Origin: Pirellula sp. SH-Sr6A
GTDB taxonomy: Bacteria > Planctomycetota > Planctomycetia > Pirellulales > Pirellulaceae
DNA: 64,000 bases
Direction: 5' to 3'
NCBI RefSeq assembly: GCF_001610875.1
Contig: NZ_CP011272.1
Span: 1-64,000 of the forward strand
Below, piece by piece: positions 35,870-43,795 of this stretch. Below the pieces are notes generated by a model. The model saw only the letters and a list, made by a program, of their open reading frames with translations. It was not told where the DNA came from and ran no database searches. Within the stretch, counting starts at the first letter, position 1, and each line of letters opens with the position of its first letter. Made by a program: the position numbers and the translations under genes.

Positions 35870-38161
35870 TTAGTTAGCGATGGCATTGTCCGCAGCCAAC
35901 TGCATTTGGCTGAATCGAGGATCGTCGGTCGGCGTGTACCCCTTCACCACGATGCTGGCATTACGGTGGTTCAGCAGTAACTCAATCCAATCGATCCAGG
36001 GGACCATTGGCGTGCCCGATTGACGGCTAACACTTTCGTTGAGCAACCGGTCCACCAAGGCTTGAGATTTCTCGAACGCCATGACTGCTTCGTTGGCTCG
36101 TCCCGCACGGTGATGCGCGATGGCGATGAGCGGATGGGCGATTCCCTTTCCAAACCACTCGGCATCGTTCGATTGCTCCAATCGCTCGATTGCCTTTTCC
36201 ACATTGCCTGCGCGAAGATGTGCCCACCCGGCGACGTATAGGTTGGCGGCGTAATACATGGATGCGTATTTGTGTTGGAGTTTTTTGTTGGAACCGGATT
36301 TGTTCTCGACATCCAATAGCATATGCTCAACTAGGCTAGCCAATTCGGCTGCCTTGTCTTGCGAGATCTCTCCGACGAGCAAGGCACGCGTCACCACGGA
36401 AGCTGGATCGTTTGCACCAAGCGGCCCAATTTCCTGAGTGATTTTTTCGTAAGCTCTCGTTTGGTCTGTAAAAAACAGCAACTGCGGCACTCCAGAGAGC
36501 TCTGCTTGCTGAGCCGAACAACCAATCTCGACAGCTTGTGAAAAATCTGCTGCTGCAGCATCCCATCGACCCAGCTTTGCATTTAGTCTCCCTCGCTCCA
36601 ACCAAACCAAGAAGTACTTGGGAAGTATCTCGGTCGCTTCGGTATAAGCTTTGTATGCCTCAGACCATCGTTGTGCATCCGCGTGAACTCTACCTGATGC
36701 AAGTAAGACAGTGGTTGAATTCAGTCCTTGATTAAACCCTTCCAGATCCTCACGAGCCCTGTTGGCGGTCTCCTCTGCCATTTTCGCTTCGTTAAGCGCG
36801 ATCACTTTCTCATCGCGTTCACGAATTGCAACTTGCGCCTGCCAAACGCTAACAATCGTCCCCAACAATAATGCGGCTGTCACAGAGGATGCGGTGGTAA
36901 TTGCGACCTTGTTGCGTCGAGCGAACTTGGAAAAGCGATACCAAGTTGATGGCGGACAAGCGACCACCGGCTGATGCACGAGGAATCGCGACACATCTTC
37001 GGCCATGGATCCGGCTGTTGCGTAACGTCTGTTTCGATCTTTGTCCAAGGCCTTCATAACGATCCAATCCAGATCGCGTTTCATCGAAAAGGCAAGCTTG
37101 GCAAGATCCTGATTGCGATTTGCCGCGATGGTGGTGGCAAGTTGGTTGTTAAGGGTACTCAGCCGAGTGCTAGGTCGGTGCGGTTCTTCTTCGCGAATGA
37201 TTCGGCGCAGTTCATCGAAGCCAGCACTTTGTAATCGTTCCGAAGCAAATGGTGTCGTGCCGGTCAATAACTCGTATAGCAACACGCCCAATGAATAGAT
37301 GTCACTACGAGTATCAATGTCGCCAGTACTCATGCCTGCTTGCTCGGGACTCATGTAGGCTGGCGTACCCACCATGGAAGCGAAGCGAGTGTACATCGTC
37401 TTGATGGTCAAGCTTTGGCCAATTGCCTTAGCCACTCCGAAATCGATGACTTTCACCAGCGGATGGCCATCTTGGAGCGTCACCAAAATATTCGAAGGTT
37501 TCAAATCGCGATGAATGATACCCTTCTGATGCGCGTGCTGGACTGCGTTACAAATATCAACAAACAGTTTGAGACGTTCGGAGATATCGAGCTGATGACC
37601 GTCACAATAATCGGTAAGTGGGACGCCTCGGACAAGCTCCATCACAAAGTAAGGCTGAGCTGATTCTGTAACACCAGCATCGAATACTCGAGCGATGTTT
37701 GGATGATCCATTAAAGCGATTGCTTGGCGTTCCGCTTCAAAGCGCGTCAGTACCTCGCGCGATTCCATACCCGGTTTGATGATCTTGAGAGCCACTCTAC
37801 GTCGAATCGGCGATTGCTGATCGGCAACATAGACCAGTCCGAATCCGCCTTCACCGATCTGCTCCATCAACTTGTAAGGACCAATCATCGCTCCGAGAGC
37901 TTGTCCGGAGAATGAATGGTTCATGGCAACATACGATTCAGTTGCAATATTGGCGAATGGGGGACCATCACCTCTGGCAACGATCGGAGTATCGACTGGA
38001 TTGTCGTCTCGCGCATGCTCACGCAGAAGGGCAGTGACCGAGGCAAGCAAAGCCGCGTCGCCACAGCATGCTGATTCAATAAATGCTGTGCGATCTTCGC
38101 TGGACTCGATGTCGAGGGCCTCCAAGAAGATCGATTTCTCTGAAGATCGAACTGGTCTCAT
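35870..38161 (-). CDS. Transmembrane Ser/Thr protein kinase with C-terminal TPR-like region
   Basis: 763 residues from the ATG at 38161, fixed by an ATGA overlap with the sigma-factor stop. Kinase motifs are complete: [12 protein letters not shown], the Lys in [24 protein letters not shown] and [13 protein letters not shown] transmembrane helix ([20 protein letters not shown]) follows near residue 420, then a coiled coil and a helical repeat region with TPR-like units ([27 protein letters not shown]). The kinase faces the cytoplasm and the repeats the periplasm. Planctomycetes often pair such kinases with an ECF sigma factor, as here, so the kinase may control or sense for it. Confidence 0.93.
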   Translation of the reverse strand: MRPVRSSEKSIFLEALDIESSEDRTAFIESACCGDAALLASVTALLREHARDDNPVDTPIVARGDGPPFANIATESYVAMNHSFSGQALGAMIGPYKLMEQIGEGGFGLVYVADQQSPIRRRVALKIIKPGMESREVLTRFEAERQAIALMDHPNIARVFDAGVTESAQPYFVMELVRGVPLTDYCDGHQLDISERLKLFVDICNAVQHAHQKGIIHRDLKPSNILVTLQDGHPLVKVIDFGVAKAIGQSLTIKTMYTRFASMVGTPAYMSPEQAGMSTGDIDTRSDIYSLGVLLYELLTGTTPFASERLQSAGFDELRRIIREEEPHRPSTRLSTLNNQLATTIAANRNQDLAKLAFSMKRDLDWIVMKALDKDRNRRYATAGSMAEDVSRFLVHQPVVACPPSTWYRFSKFARRNKVAITTASSVTAALLLGTIVSVWQAQVAIRERDEKVIALNEAKMAEETANRAREDLEGFNQGLNSTTVLLASGRVHADAQRWSEAYKAYTEATEILPKYFLVWLERGRLNAKLGRWDAAAADFSQAVEIGCSAQQAELSGVPQLLFFTDQTRAYEKITQEIGPLGANDPASVVTRALLVGEISQDKAAELASLVEHMLLDVENKSGSNKKLQHKYASMYYAANLYVAGWAHLRAGNVEKAIERLEQSNDAEWFGKGIAHPLIAIAHHRAGRANEAVMAFEKSQALVDRLLNESVSRQSGTPMVPWIDWIELLLNHRNASIVVKGYTPTDDPRFSQMQLAADNAIAN

Positions 38162-38721
38162 TCTGATTCGCCCCCATTCAACTCGCGCCCAAGCCAAGCT
38201 CTCGCGTACGCCCAATTGCGTTTCACTGTTCGCGGCGACACGCCCAGGGCATTAGCTGTTTCCTCAACGCTTAGCCCCGCGAAGTAGCGAAGTTCGACGA
38301 GTCTAGCCATCGCGAGATCTTCTGCCGCGAGTCTAGTGAGGGCTGCATCCAAATCAAGTAGCTGATCTATGTCACCGATCTCAATCGCCACATCGTCGCA
38401 CAGCTCCTGCCGCTCAAAGTCCCCCCCGTGTTTCACGCTCTTTCTACGCCTGGCATGATCGACCAAGATGCGTCTCATCGCTTCGGCCGCAGCAGCAAAG
38501 AAATGAGAACGACCGTCCCACTTGATCTCTGCATTCCCGACCAAGCGGATATACGCTTCGTGGACCAGCGCAGTCGCCTGCAAAGTCTGTTCAGCCTTTT
38601 CACGATTTAGTCGGTAGCCCGCTAGTTTCCTCAATTCTGCGTATACAAGCGGCAGCAACTCGGCTGCAGCAGCCGTATCGCCTTGTTCAATCTGCTCCAG
38701 GATTTTGGTTACTTCTGTCAT
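38158..38721 (-). CDS. ECF sigma factor (planctomycete type)
   Basis: 187 residues from the ATG at 38721; the longer frame from 38757 adds 12. Region 2 is recognised in LVHEAYIRL and WDGRSHFFAAAAEAMRRIL. Region 4 is in LRYFAGLSVEETANALGVS followed by PRTVKRNWAYARAWL. The length and the 'LPLVYAELRKLA' opening fit the TIGR02999-type sigma factors common in planctomycetes and found beside Ser/Thr kinases. No anti-sigma factor is next to it. It is first in the unit sigma, kinase, PQQ protein. Confidence 0.92.
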   Translation of the reverse strand: MTEVTKILEQIEQGDTAAAAELLPLVYAELRKLAGYRLNREKAEQTLQATALVHEAYIRLVGNAEIKWDGRSHFFAAAAEAMRRILVDHARRRKSVKHGGDFERQELCDDVAIEIGDIDQLLDLDAALTRLAAEDLAMARLVELRYFAGLSVEETANALGVSPRTVKRNWAYARAWLGRELNGGESE

Positions 38722-38914
38722 GCGACTTTCGCGAAGGGGCATCCTAATCGTTAGCATTCAGACTTCTTCGAGGGGACCACTTCCGATCCCGTTTAGCTTG
38801 GTAGTCACAATTCTAATGCGGAATCCCCAGAGCATCGTGGCCAAATATTTCCAAGAATGCAGAACCGGTCGTCTCCGGGGTGAATTGCCTTCCTTAAAAC
38901 CGAAAAAAGCGTCA

Positions 38915-38932
38915 GGTTATGGGGCGCGCGAC
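38915..38932. repeat. 18-bp direct repeat, right copy
   Basis: Exact second copy of the 18 bases at 33,739-33,756, in the same orientation. It lies about 30 bases before the truncated recombinase gene, and reads into that gene's frame up to an in-frame TAG. Confidence 0.7.
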
Positions 38933-38962
38933 ATGCAAACTGGATAGATAGTCCTGGAGGGG

Positions 38963-39775
38963 ATGATCAACCCCATCTACTGTGGAAAGATCAAACATAA
39001 GACCGAACTCTTCCCGGGGCAGCATGAAGCCATTATCGACGATGAAACCTTCCTCCGTGTCCAGGCCCAGCTACGCGAGAACAGCTTCAATCGTGGGAAC
39101 CGAATGCCCAGCAAGCATGGAGGGTTGCTCAATGGCCTCATTCGCTGCCCAACATGCAATGTTGCCATGGTCCACAATACAACAAAGCGCAAGTCCCGTG
39201 TCTACCGTTGCTACACATGCGTCCGAGCGATCAAGAGTGGGCGGAGGGCTTGTGAGTGTCCCTCCCTCCCCGCAGGAGAAATGGAAGCTGCCGTCGCCGA
39301 CCAAATTCGAATCATTTCACGGGACGAGGGGATCCGCAGCGAAATCATCCGACAAGCCATGGCGTCTACCGAGCAAGGGACAACGGAGCTCGAAGCGCAG
39401 AAGGTTCAGCTAACGCGGCAACTGAACCGCGATCATTCCGAGATACGGCAGCTGGTCATCCACAAAGATCCCAATCAGTCGATCACGCATCGAATCGCAG
39501 ACGTTCAGTTACGCATCGAGGGTGCGGAAAGGAGTCTTGCCAAGGTCAGTCGTGAGCTGGCGGATTGGGAGAAGCGGGAGCTTTCCATTCAAGAGATCGA
39601 AGAGGCTATCATCGACTTCGATCGGATCTGGGAATCTCTCACGACTCGGGAAAAAGCACAACTTCTTGCCTTGGTGGTTTCGAAAGTCGAATTCGACCAT
39701 GGCGAAAGCACCATCGCCATCTCGTTTCACGACAGCGGCGTCGAGTCGCTAGAGCAACAACCCTTGGAGGTCTAA
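38963..39775 (+). pseudogene. Large serine recombinase lacking its catalytic domain
   Basis: 270 residues that begin inside the 'recombinase' domain (NPIYCGKIKH, PGQHEAIIDDETFLRVQAQL). They continue through the zinc-ribbon (CPTCNVAM with a later CYTC) and a coiled coil to a normal C terminus with FHDSGVESL. The N-terminal resolvase domain with the catalytic serine is absent, and just upstream an in-frame TAG closes the frame. The protein can at most bind DNA. A linked small HTH gene follows with no gap. The nearby 18-bp repeat suggests that the missing half was lost in a rearrangement. Confidence 0.8.
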
Positions 39776-40207
39776 ATGGTTACCATCAAACAGAAACTCA
39801 GCATCAACATCGCTGCGCATGGTCGAATTCAGATCCGATCCATTGATCCGAACAAAGCGAAACGAAGAGAAAGACCATCAGGCCGAGTCCCTCGCATTTC
39901 CAGGCTGATGGCCCTTGCGATCCATTTCGATGAGCTGCTTCGAACAGGAGAAGTATCCGACATGGTCGAGTTAGCCGACCGCGAGCAAGTTACTCAACCA
40001 CGCATGAGCCAAATCATGGCCCTTAACCAACTCGCCCCTGAGATCCAAGAGCAGCTACTGTTCTTGCCACGCCTCTCCGTGGGGAAACCCGAGATCTCAG
40101 AGAAGTCGCTTCGTAAAATCATCATGCTCGAAGAATGGGAGGAGCAAAGATACTTGTTCGAGACTGTGTTCGGGACACCTAGCAGCGACGATTCTGATAC
40201 CATGTGA
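39776..40207 (+). CDS. Recombinase-associated small HTH protein
   Basis: 143 residues starting directly after the recombinase stop. The central part, GRVPRISRLMALAIHFDELL then REQVTQPRMSQIMALNQLAP and EIQEQLLFLPRL, matches the small helix-turn-helix proteins found behind large serine recombinases. Residues 80-110 should form the DNA-binding helices. It probably helped recombination or regulated the recombinase; it may survive as a relic. No damage is seen. Confidence 0.65.
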   Translation: MVTIKQKLSINIAAHGRIQIRSIDPNKAKRRERPSGRVPRISRLMALAIHFDELLRTGEVSDMVELADREQVTQPRMSQIMALNQLAPEIQEQLLFLPRLSVGKPEISEKSLRKIIMLEEWEEQRYLFETVFGTPSSDDSDTM

Positions 40208-40508
40208 AATGGCTAATTCGGACGATTAGCCAATTACCATCAGCACCGAATAATTCGAGATACTGTACGCCGAGTTGCCGCAACACATCTGCACCCGCTG
40301 GGGATGTCCCTAGAACGCCTTCAGGCCATTTTGGGGCGGAAATCCCTGGAAATAACGCAGGTTTCCTTGTAGAGAGTGAGACGCAAATCTGGAGGGCAGG
40401 CAGCCCAATTGACCCGGTTGCTGGGCTACAATGAGATTTTTGTTTTCCGGCGTGGGCGCCGGAGAATTACTAGTTCTGTCCTTCAGCTGAGTCGCGAATC
40501 CTTTCCGC
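40208..40508. other. Intergenic region with one GC-rich hairpin
   Basis: About 300 bases with no gene recognised. A hairpin CCGGCG-TGGG-CGCCGG lies near 40,451-40,466. It is preceded rather than followed by T bases, so it is not a terminator for either strand. Confidence 0.4.
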
Positions 40509-40862
40509 ATGAAACGACTTGCAATCGAATTTCGTGATCAAAAGATCAATATGTCGCTACCGGAAGCGGGAGTGCTGACAGCAATGGTTACCGTGGTCGA
40601 CCACGGTGATCGCGATACCAGCTCCTCTGACGAGGTACAACTTGAACTGGGTGGGTTGGACTCTGTCGATGGCCAACATCCGCGATGGGGAAAATTTGAT
40701 TTAGTTCCCGGTGATACTGTACGAATTACTGTGCACGATGATCGAGTTTCTGATCCCGAGAAACAGCGTACTGGCGAAACTGAAGAGGAGCGACTTGAGT
40801 CAAAGCGAAACTATGTTCGGAGGGTTGCGGCTGAACTTGGATGGAAAATCCTAGAAGACTAA
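40509..40862 (+). CDS. Hypothetical protein, 117 residues
   Basis: Charged soluble protein beginning MKRLAIEFRDQKINMSLPEA and ending with a basic helix (KRNYVRRVAAELGWKI). An immunoglobulin-like strand pattern is suggested by VTVVDHGD, VQLELGGLD and DTVRITVHDD. No signal peptide or known motif. It is the first of three small genes in a row, with attC-like repeats after this one and the next. Confidence 0.55.
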   Translation: MKRLAIEFRDQKINMSLPEAGVLTAMVTVVDHGDRDTSSSDEVQLELGGLDSVDGQHPRWGKFDLVPGDTVRITVHDDRVSDPEKQRTGETEEERLESKRNYVRRVAAELGWKILED

Positions 40863-40883
40863 TTCAGCACCGGACGACGAAAA

Positions 40884-40976
40884 GACAGAACCATGGCATG
40901 CACATGAAGCACTCGATCGGCCGTTTTGACTTGCGTTAAGTCAACCGCTCGTGCTCGGTGATGCTTCACGTTCGTC
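40884..40976 (+). repeat. attC-like folded repeat, copy 1
   Basis: Imperfect inverted repeat of about 93 bases between two small genes. Outer boxes are AGAAC (40,887-40,891) and GTTCGTC (40,970-40,976); inner arms pair TGAAGCA with TGCTTCA; the centre is TTGACTT-GCGTT-AAGTCAA. A related copy follows the next gene, sharing the core GTTTTGACTTGCGTT and the GTTCGT box. The spacing fits gene cassettes, but the boxes depart from the usual GTTRRRY. Confidence 0.45.
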
Positions 40977-40992
40977 CGCGAGAGGGGAGCCA

Positions 40993-41499
40993 ATGAGCTG
41001 GCATGTCGCTTACTATGTCTTCTTGGGCTTGCCTGCGTCGTTGTGGTTTCTGAACCGCTTGTTTTTACGCAACCGCTTACATTGGCTTATTCTATGGCCC
41101 GTTGCGATTGTGGGGTGTTACTGTGTGTTGCTTCTCGGTGTCCATTTGCTTGACTCGCACCTCGAAGCCGAACTCTATAAGCATGATCTTAATGGTGACA
41201 GGTCCTTCAGTGGCGCCGAGGTCACACCTGCGATGGAAGAGGCAATGGGGCGTCTGACCAACGATACTGGTCGCGCGTTGGCACCTATTACTGGAATGGT
41301 GTTTTCGCTTACCTGGGTTGCAATGAACTATATTCCTCCTGGAATAATTTCGCTCGCGATATGGAGATTCAGATCGCACCGAGGTGACTTTGACGAAAAC
41401 GAAAACATCGCGTCGCCTGAATACGATCGCATTCAACAGGAACCTTATGAAACTGATAATCCATATCGCGTACCTCGATCGACCAATCGGGTAGAATAG
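40993..41499 (+). CDS. Small membrane protein with an EF-hand-like loop
   Basis: 168 residues from the ATG at 40993, 17 bases after the attC-like box; GAGGGGAG upstream is the ribosome-binding site. Three hydrophobic spans (about 5-22, 33-53 and 95-120) enclose an exported or cytosolic loop with DLNGDRSFSGAE, close to a calcium-binding EF-hand loop. The C terminus has DNPYRVPRS, an NPYxxP motif common in small planctomycete membrane proteins. Function unknown. Position right after one repeat and before another is typical of an integron cassette. Confidence 0.6.
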   Translation: MSWHVAYYVFLGLPASLWFLNRLFLRNRLHWLILWPVAIVGCYCVLLLGVHLLDSHLEAELYKHDLNGDRSFSGAEVTPAMEEAMGRLTNDTGRALAPITGMVFSLTWVAMNYIPPGIISLAIWRFRSHRGDFDENENIASPEYDRIQQEPYETDNPYRVPRSTNRVE

Positions 41500-41589
41500 G
41501 ACGAACAAAAAATTGCAGCGAAGTGCTCGGTCGTGCGTTTTGACTTGCGTTGAGTCTCTTCCTCGCACTCGATGAATTTGGTCGTTCGT
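41500..41589 (+). repeat. attC-like folded repeat, copy 2
   Basis: Imperfect inverted repeat of about 90 bases that begins one base after the stop of the EF-hand-like protein. The outer boxes ACGAAC (41,501-41,506) and GTTCGT (41,584-41,589) are complementary, inner arms AAATT and GTGC pair, and the centre shares GTTTTGACTTGCGTT with copy 1. The two copies are diverged in their arms, as attC sites are. Confidence 0.45.
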
Positions 41590-41612
41590 ACCTATTGGCA
41601 GTTGGATAGGAG

Positions 41613-42128
41613 TTGCTAGAAATCACAACACAAAACCCGTACGCCGTGTCAAAACACGATACCTTTGTTGGGACAAAAGGCAACGGAAAGAATCCGCGGC
41701 ACCTTGCGTGGTTCACGATCGGTGCAGTCATTGGACTTGCAATTGGCCGATCCATTCCGGAGGGATTTTTGCCATTTATGGGTCGTTTCTTTTCCGACGG
41801 ATTACTGGTTCAATTCGCCGTGTTTGCTTTCATTTCATTTTGTCTCGGAAACTTGGGCTACGACCGGAGCACGCTTGGTACTACAAGACGTAGTCACATT
41901 TGGATTCGAGCTACCGGTGGTTTAATGCTTGGGATTGGCTTCCCATTGTTGTATTGCGTCATCCAGTATGGTGCTCTCGACTCGGTGCAGGTTTTCATAA
42001 AGCGTCGTGGTATGTTTTTCGAATTTACTTGCCTGTTTATCATTGGGATCGCAAGTTCACTTTCGACTGAATTCACAATTCGTGCAATTCGACCTCGTAA
42101 ATACATGAACGCGAGGCGAATCGGGTAA
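41613..42128 (+). CDS. Small multi-pass membrane protein, C terminus replaced by intron sequence
   Basis: 171 residues from a TTG 24 bases after the second attC-like box, with GGAG upstream. Four hydrophobic spans are seen (about 31-48, 64-80, 97-118 and 134-153). The N terminus carries TTQNPYAVS, again the NPY motif. The last codons (Arg-Ile-Gly-stop) lie in sequence that is also present in the intron relic near 25.27 kb, so the natural end of this gene was probably lost to the antisense group II intron. Function unknown. Confidence 0.55.
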   Translation: MLEITTQNPYAVSKHDTFVGTKGNGKNPRHLAWFTIGAVIGLAIGRSIPEGFLPFMGRFFSDGLLVQFAVFAFISFCLGNLGYDRSTLGTTRRSHIWIRATGGLMLGIGFPLLYCVIQYGALDSVQVFIKRRGMFFEFTCLFIIGIASSLSTEFTIRAIRPRKYMNARRIG

Positions 42129-42189
42129 GGATGCCCGTTGCCGGGCACCCTCCCCACACCACCGTACGTGCGGGTCCGCATACGGCGGT
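42129..42189 (-). ncRNA. Group II intron domains V and VI
   Basis: On the minus strand ACCGCCGTA pairs with TACGGTGGT (nine pairs). Above it lie a CG bulge and a short stem TGCG/CGCA closed by GACC, which is the domain V architecture (42,158-42,189). Domain VI follows as GGGTGCCCG-GCAA-CGGGCATCC (42,129-42,150). The fold is well preserved although the intron body is not. Confidence 0.72.
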
Positions 42190-42412
42190 TCAGCGAAGAT
42201 GCTCAAGCTCTGCCCATAATGTCTTCATGCTTAAGACCCCTTGGGCCGATAACCACGCATTCGTTAGTCCTACACCGCTCGCGATGGTCTTCGACATATG
42301 CCATGGACCTTTACGGCTTTTACCGTGTCGTATCGCCGATTGCCTTAGTCCCGATAGAGACGGCAGACACTAGCCAAGCACTTCAGTGCTGGGTAGGTGT
42401 TCCAAACGCTCC

Positions 42413-42686
42413 TCAGTCCCGGCAGGGACGAAAGAACGCGTTGCACGATTGGGCGAATGATCCTGACCTCTCGCGTAGCGAGCCACCATTTCGATCCTAA
42501 GCGTATTGCGATCGCGATTGATGGAATGGGAAACTCAAGTTAACGAATCGGTAACACTCAATTCATCGCGACGCCGGTCTACCGCGCCGGGATTTCTTTC
42601 GTCCCTACCGGGACTTGGGTGACGCGGTGGCGTCCACCCCAGCCCTGAAGGACTGGGCTATTGTCTTTCGTCCCTGCCGGGACTAA
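42413..42686. repeat. Cluster of REP-like palindromes
   Basis: Three copies of a GTCCC-xx-GGGAC palindrome with a shared TTTCGTCCC arm: at 42,413-42,434 (inverted), 42,594-42,618 and 42,664-42,686. One CCCAGCCCTGAAGGACTGGG palindrome lies at 42,638-42,658. Orientation alternates and spacing is irregular. These look like REP-type elements accumulated in the intron scar. Confidence 0.6.
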
Positions 42687-43297
42687 GACTAGCATTCCCT
42701 TTTTGGCTACGCCAAGAAGTGGTTACGTATTCATATCGAGCTAAGCTCGAGGGGGCGACTAACGCCTCCATGAGAGACATTGGGAATAAACTCAAGGCTG
42801 GTTTCTCAATGGACGCTGTCGCGGTATCATCGGTTCGAACTGTTGAGCCTGCGGTCTCCATGCGTAAGGATTCCAGTAAACTCGGATCTCCTGGCATAGG
42901 GTGGTTCCCTCGCGGCAAGTCGATTGATGGCTCTTCCTTGTTCGGCCCTTCCTGCTTCCATTGGCGTTGGAAGGTCAGTACTACGGCCTCTGCTGACTTC
43001 TATACAGCCCGGCGCTGCTTTCGTAGCGTCGTTCCTGGCTTTCAGTCTTCGAGATGACTTACTCCCTGGAGCTGTATAGATCTCCCCGGATAAGAGCATT
43101 GGTTTCCTCTGCACAAGCTCATCCTTTACCTGATCAACCGATAGGCATTGGGCTTCGCAATGATGTCGTTGCTCGCCCGCTGGTCCGGCCTTGTAGGACG
43201 TTTCTGGTTGATATCCAAACAATCGTATGCTACCGAACATGGGATCGATAACCTATGGCCTCGCGACCACTCAACTCCTCGGATTGAATGGGAGCAG

Positions 43298-43387
43298 AAC
43301 ACTAATCGTCGCTAATCACCACTAATAAGGAGTAGCAACAAGATTGTCGCGGTTTTTGATTAGTGCGAATCAGTGGAGATTAGTGTT
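43298..43387. repeat. 90-bp imperfect palindrome
   Basis: Two 29-base arms, each starting AACACTAATC from the outside and ending CACTAAT, enclose about 32 bases. Arms are about three-quarters identical. It may be a small non-autonomous element or part of a transcript structure. Confidence 0.6.
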
Positions 43388-43440
43388 CCTGCCTTCTCAA
43401 AACGCTGAACTGTCGATTCTAGCAATATCCAGGTCCCACG

Positions 43441-43760
43441 GCATTTCCGTGGTTGAGGATCAAGTCCGTCACAGTAGAACTAGAAGCTTTATTGCAGTTC
43501 TCGATGTTTCGAAAGCCGCCTTCTCGTCGATACCCATTCTTGGAAGCAAGGAGCGTTCCTTTCGGGCTTTGCCACGCTCGATCTCTTGAACATGATGGTG
43601 AAGCGACTTGCGGCTCGGCCCAAGGAACAGCGACCGACTTGACGCCATGCTCGGGACACTTCACGCGAGGCACGTGACCAAAGAGGGTGGTTTTGAACTG
43701 ACTTCGGAGACAGACCATGAAGTTGCATTTCAGTGGGGTCCTTTCCCCTGAAATTATGCA
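43441..43760 (-). pseudogene. ISL3-type transposase remnant with internal deletion
   Basis: The minus strand, in several frames, first shows the ISL3 zinc-finger region (PRVKCPEHGVKSVAVPWAEP) and ASRFTIMF. It then jumps to the C-terminal GFRNIENCNKA and FYCDGLDPQPRK. About three-quarters of a normal ISL3 transposase is missing. The tail is related to the scrap at 23,101-23,175. Not functional. Confidence 0.55.
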
Positions 43761-43795
43761 CTACCCACGGTGATGCCGGATGGACCCTAAAAAGG

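Larger units (their letters stand above)
42117..43260 (-). mobile_element. Group II intron remnant, reverse transcriptase deleted
   Basis: The minus strand shows a group II intron in pieces. The 3-prime end (42,117-42,189) has a good domain V and VI. The 5-prime part (about 42,750-43,260) contains CAGCAGAGGCCGTAGTA and GGGCCGAACAAGGAAGAGCC, sequences that usually stand just before an intron-encoded reverse transcriptase. A similar 5-prime relic is at 26.1 kb. In between, where an RT gene of about 1.3 kb is expected, there is only intergenic repeat sequence. The exact 5-prime end was not found. Confidence 0.6.

Noticed and set aside
40439-40470. GC-rich hairpin as a terminator
   Set aside because: The T-rich run precedes the hairpin on the plus strand and becomes an A run after it on the minus strand, so neither direction has stem plus U tail.
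42340-42690. Possible CRISPR-like repeat array
   Set aside because: The palindromic units alternate in orientation, are of two types and are irregularly spaced; no cas genes are near. They fit REP-type repeats.
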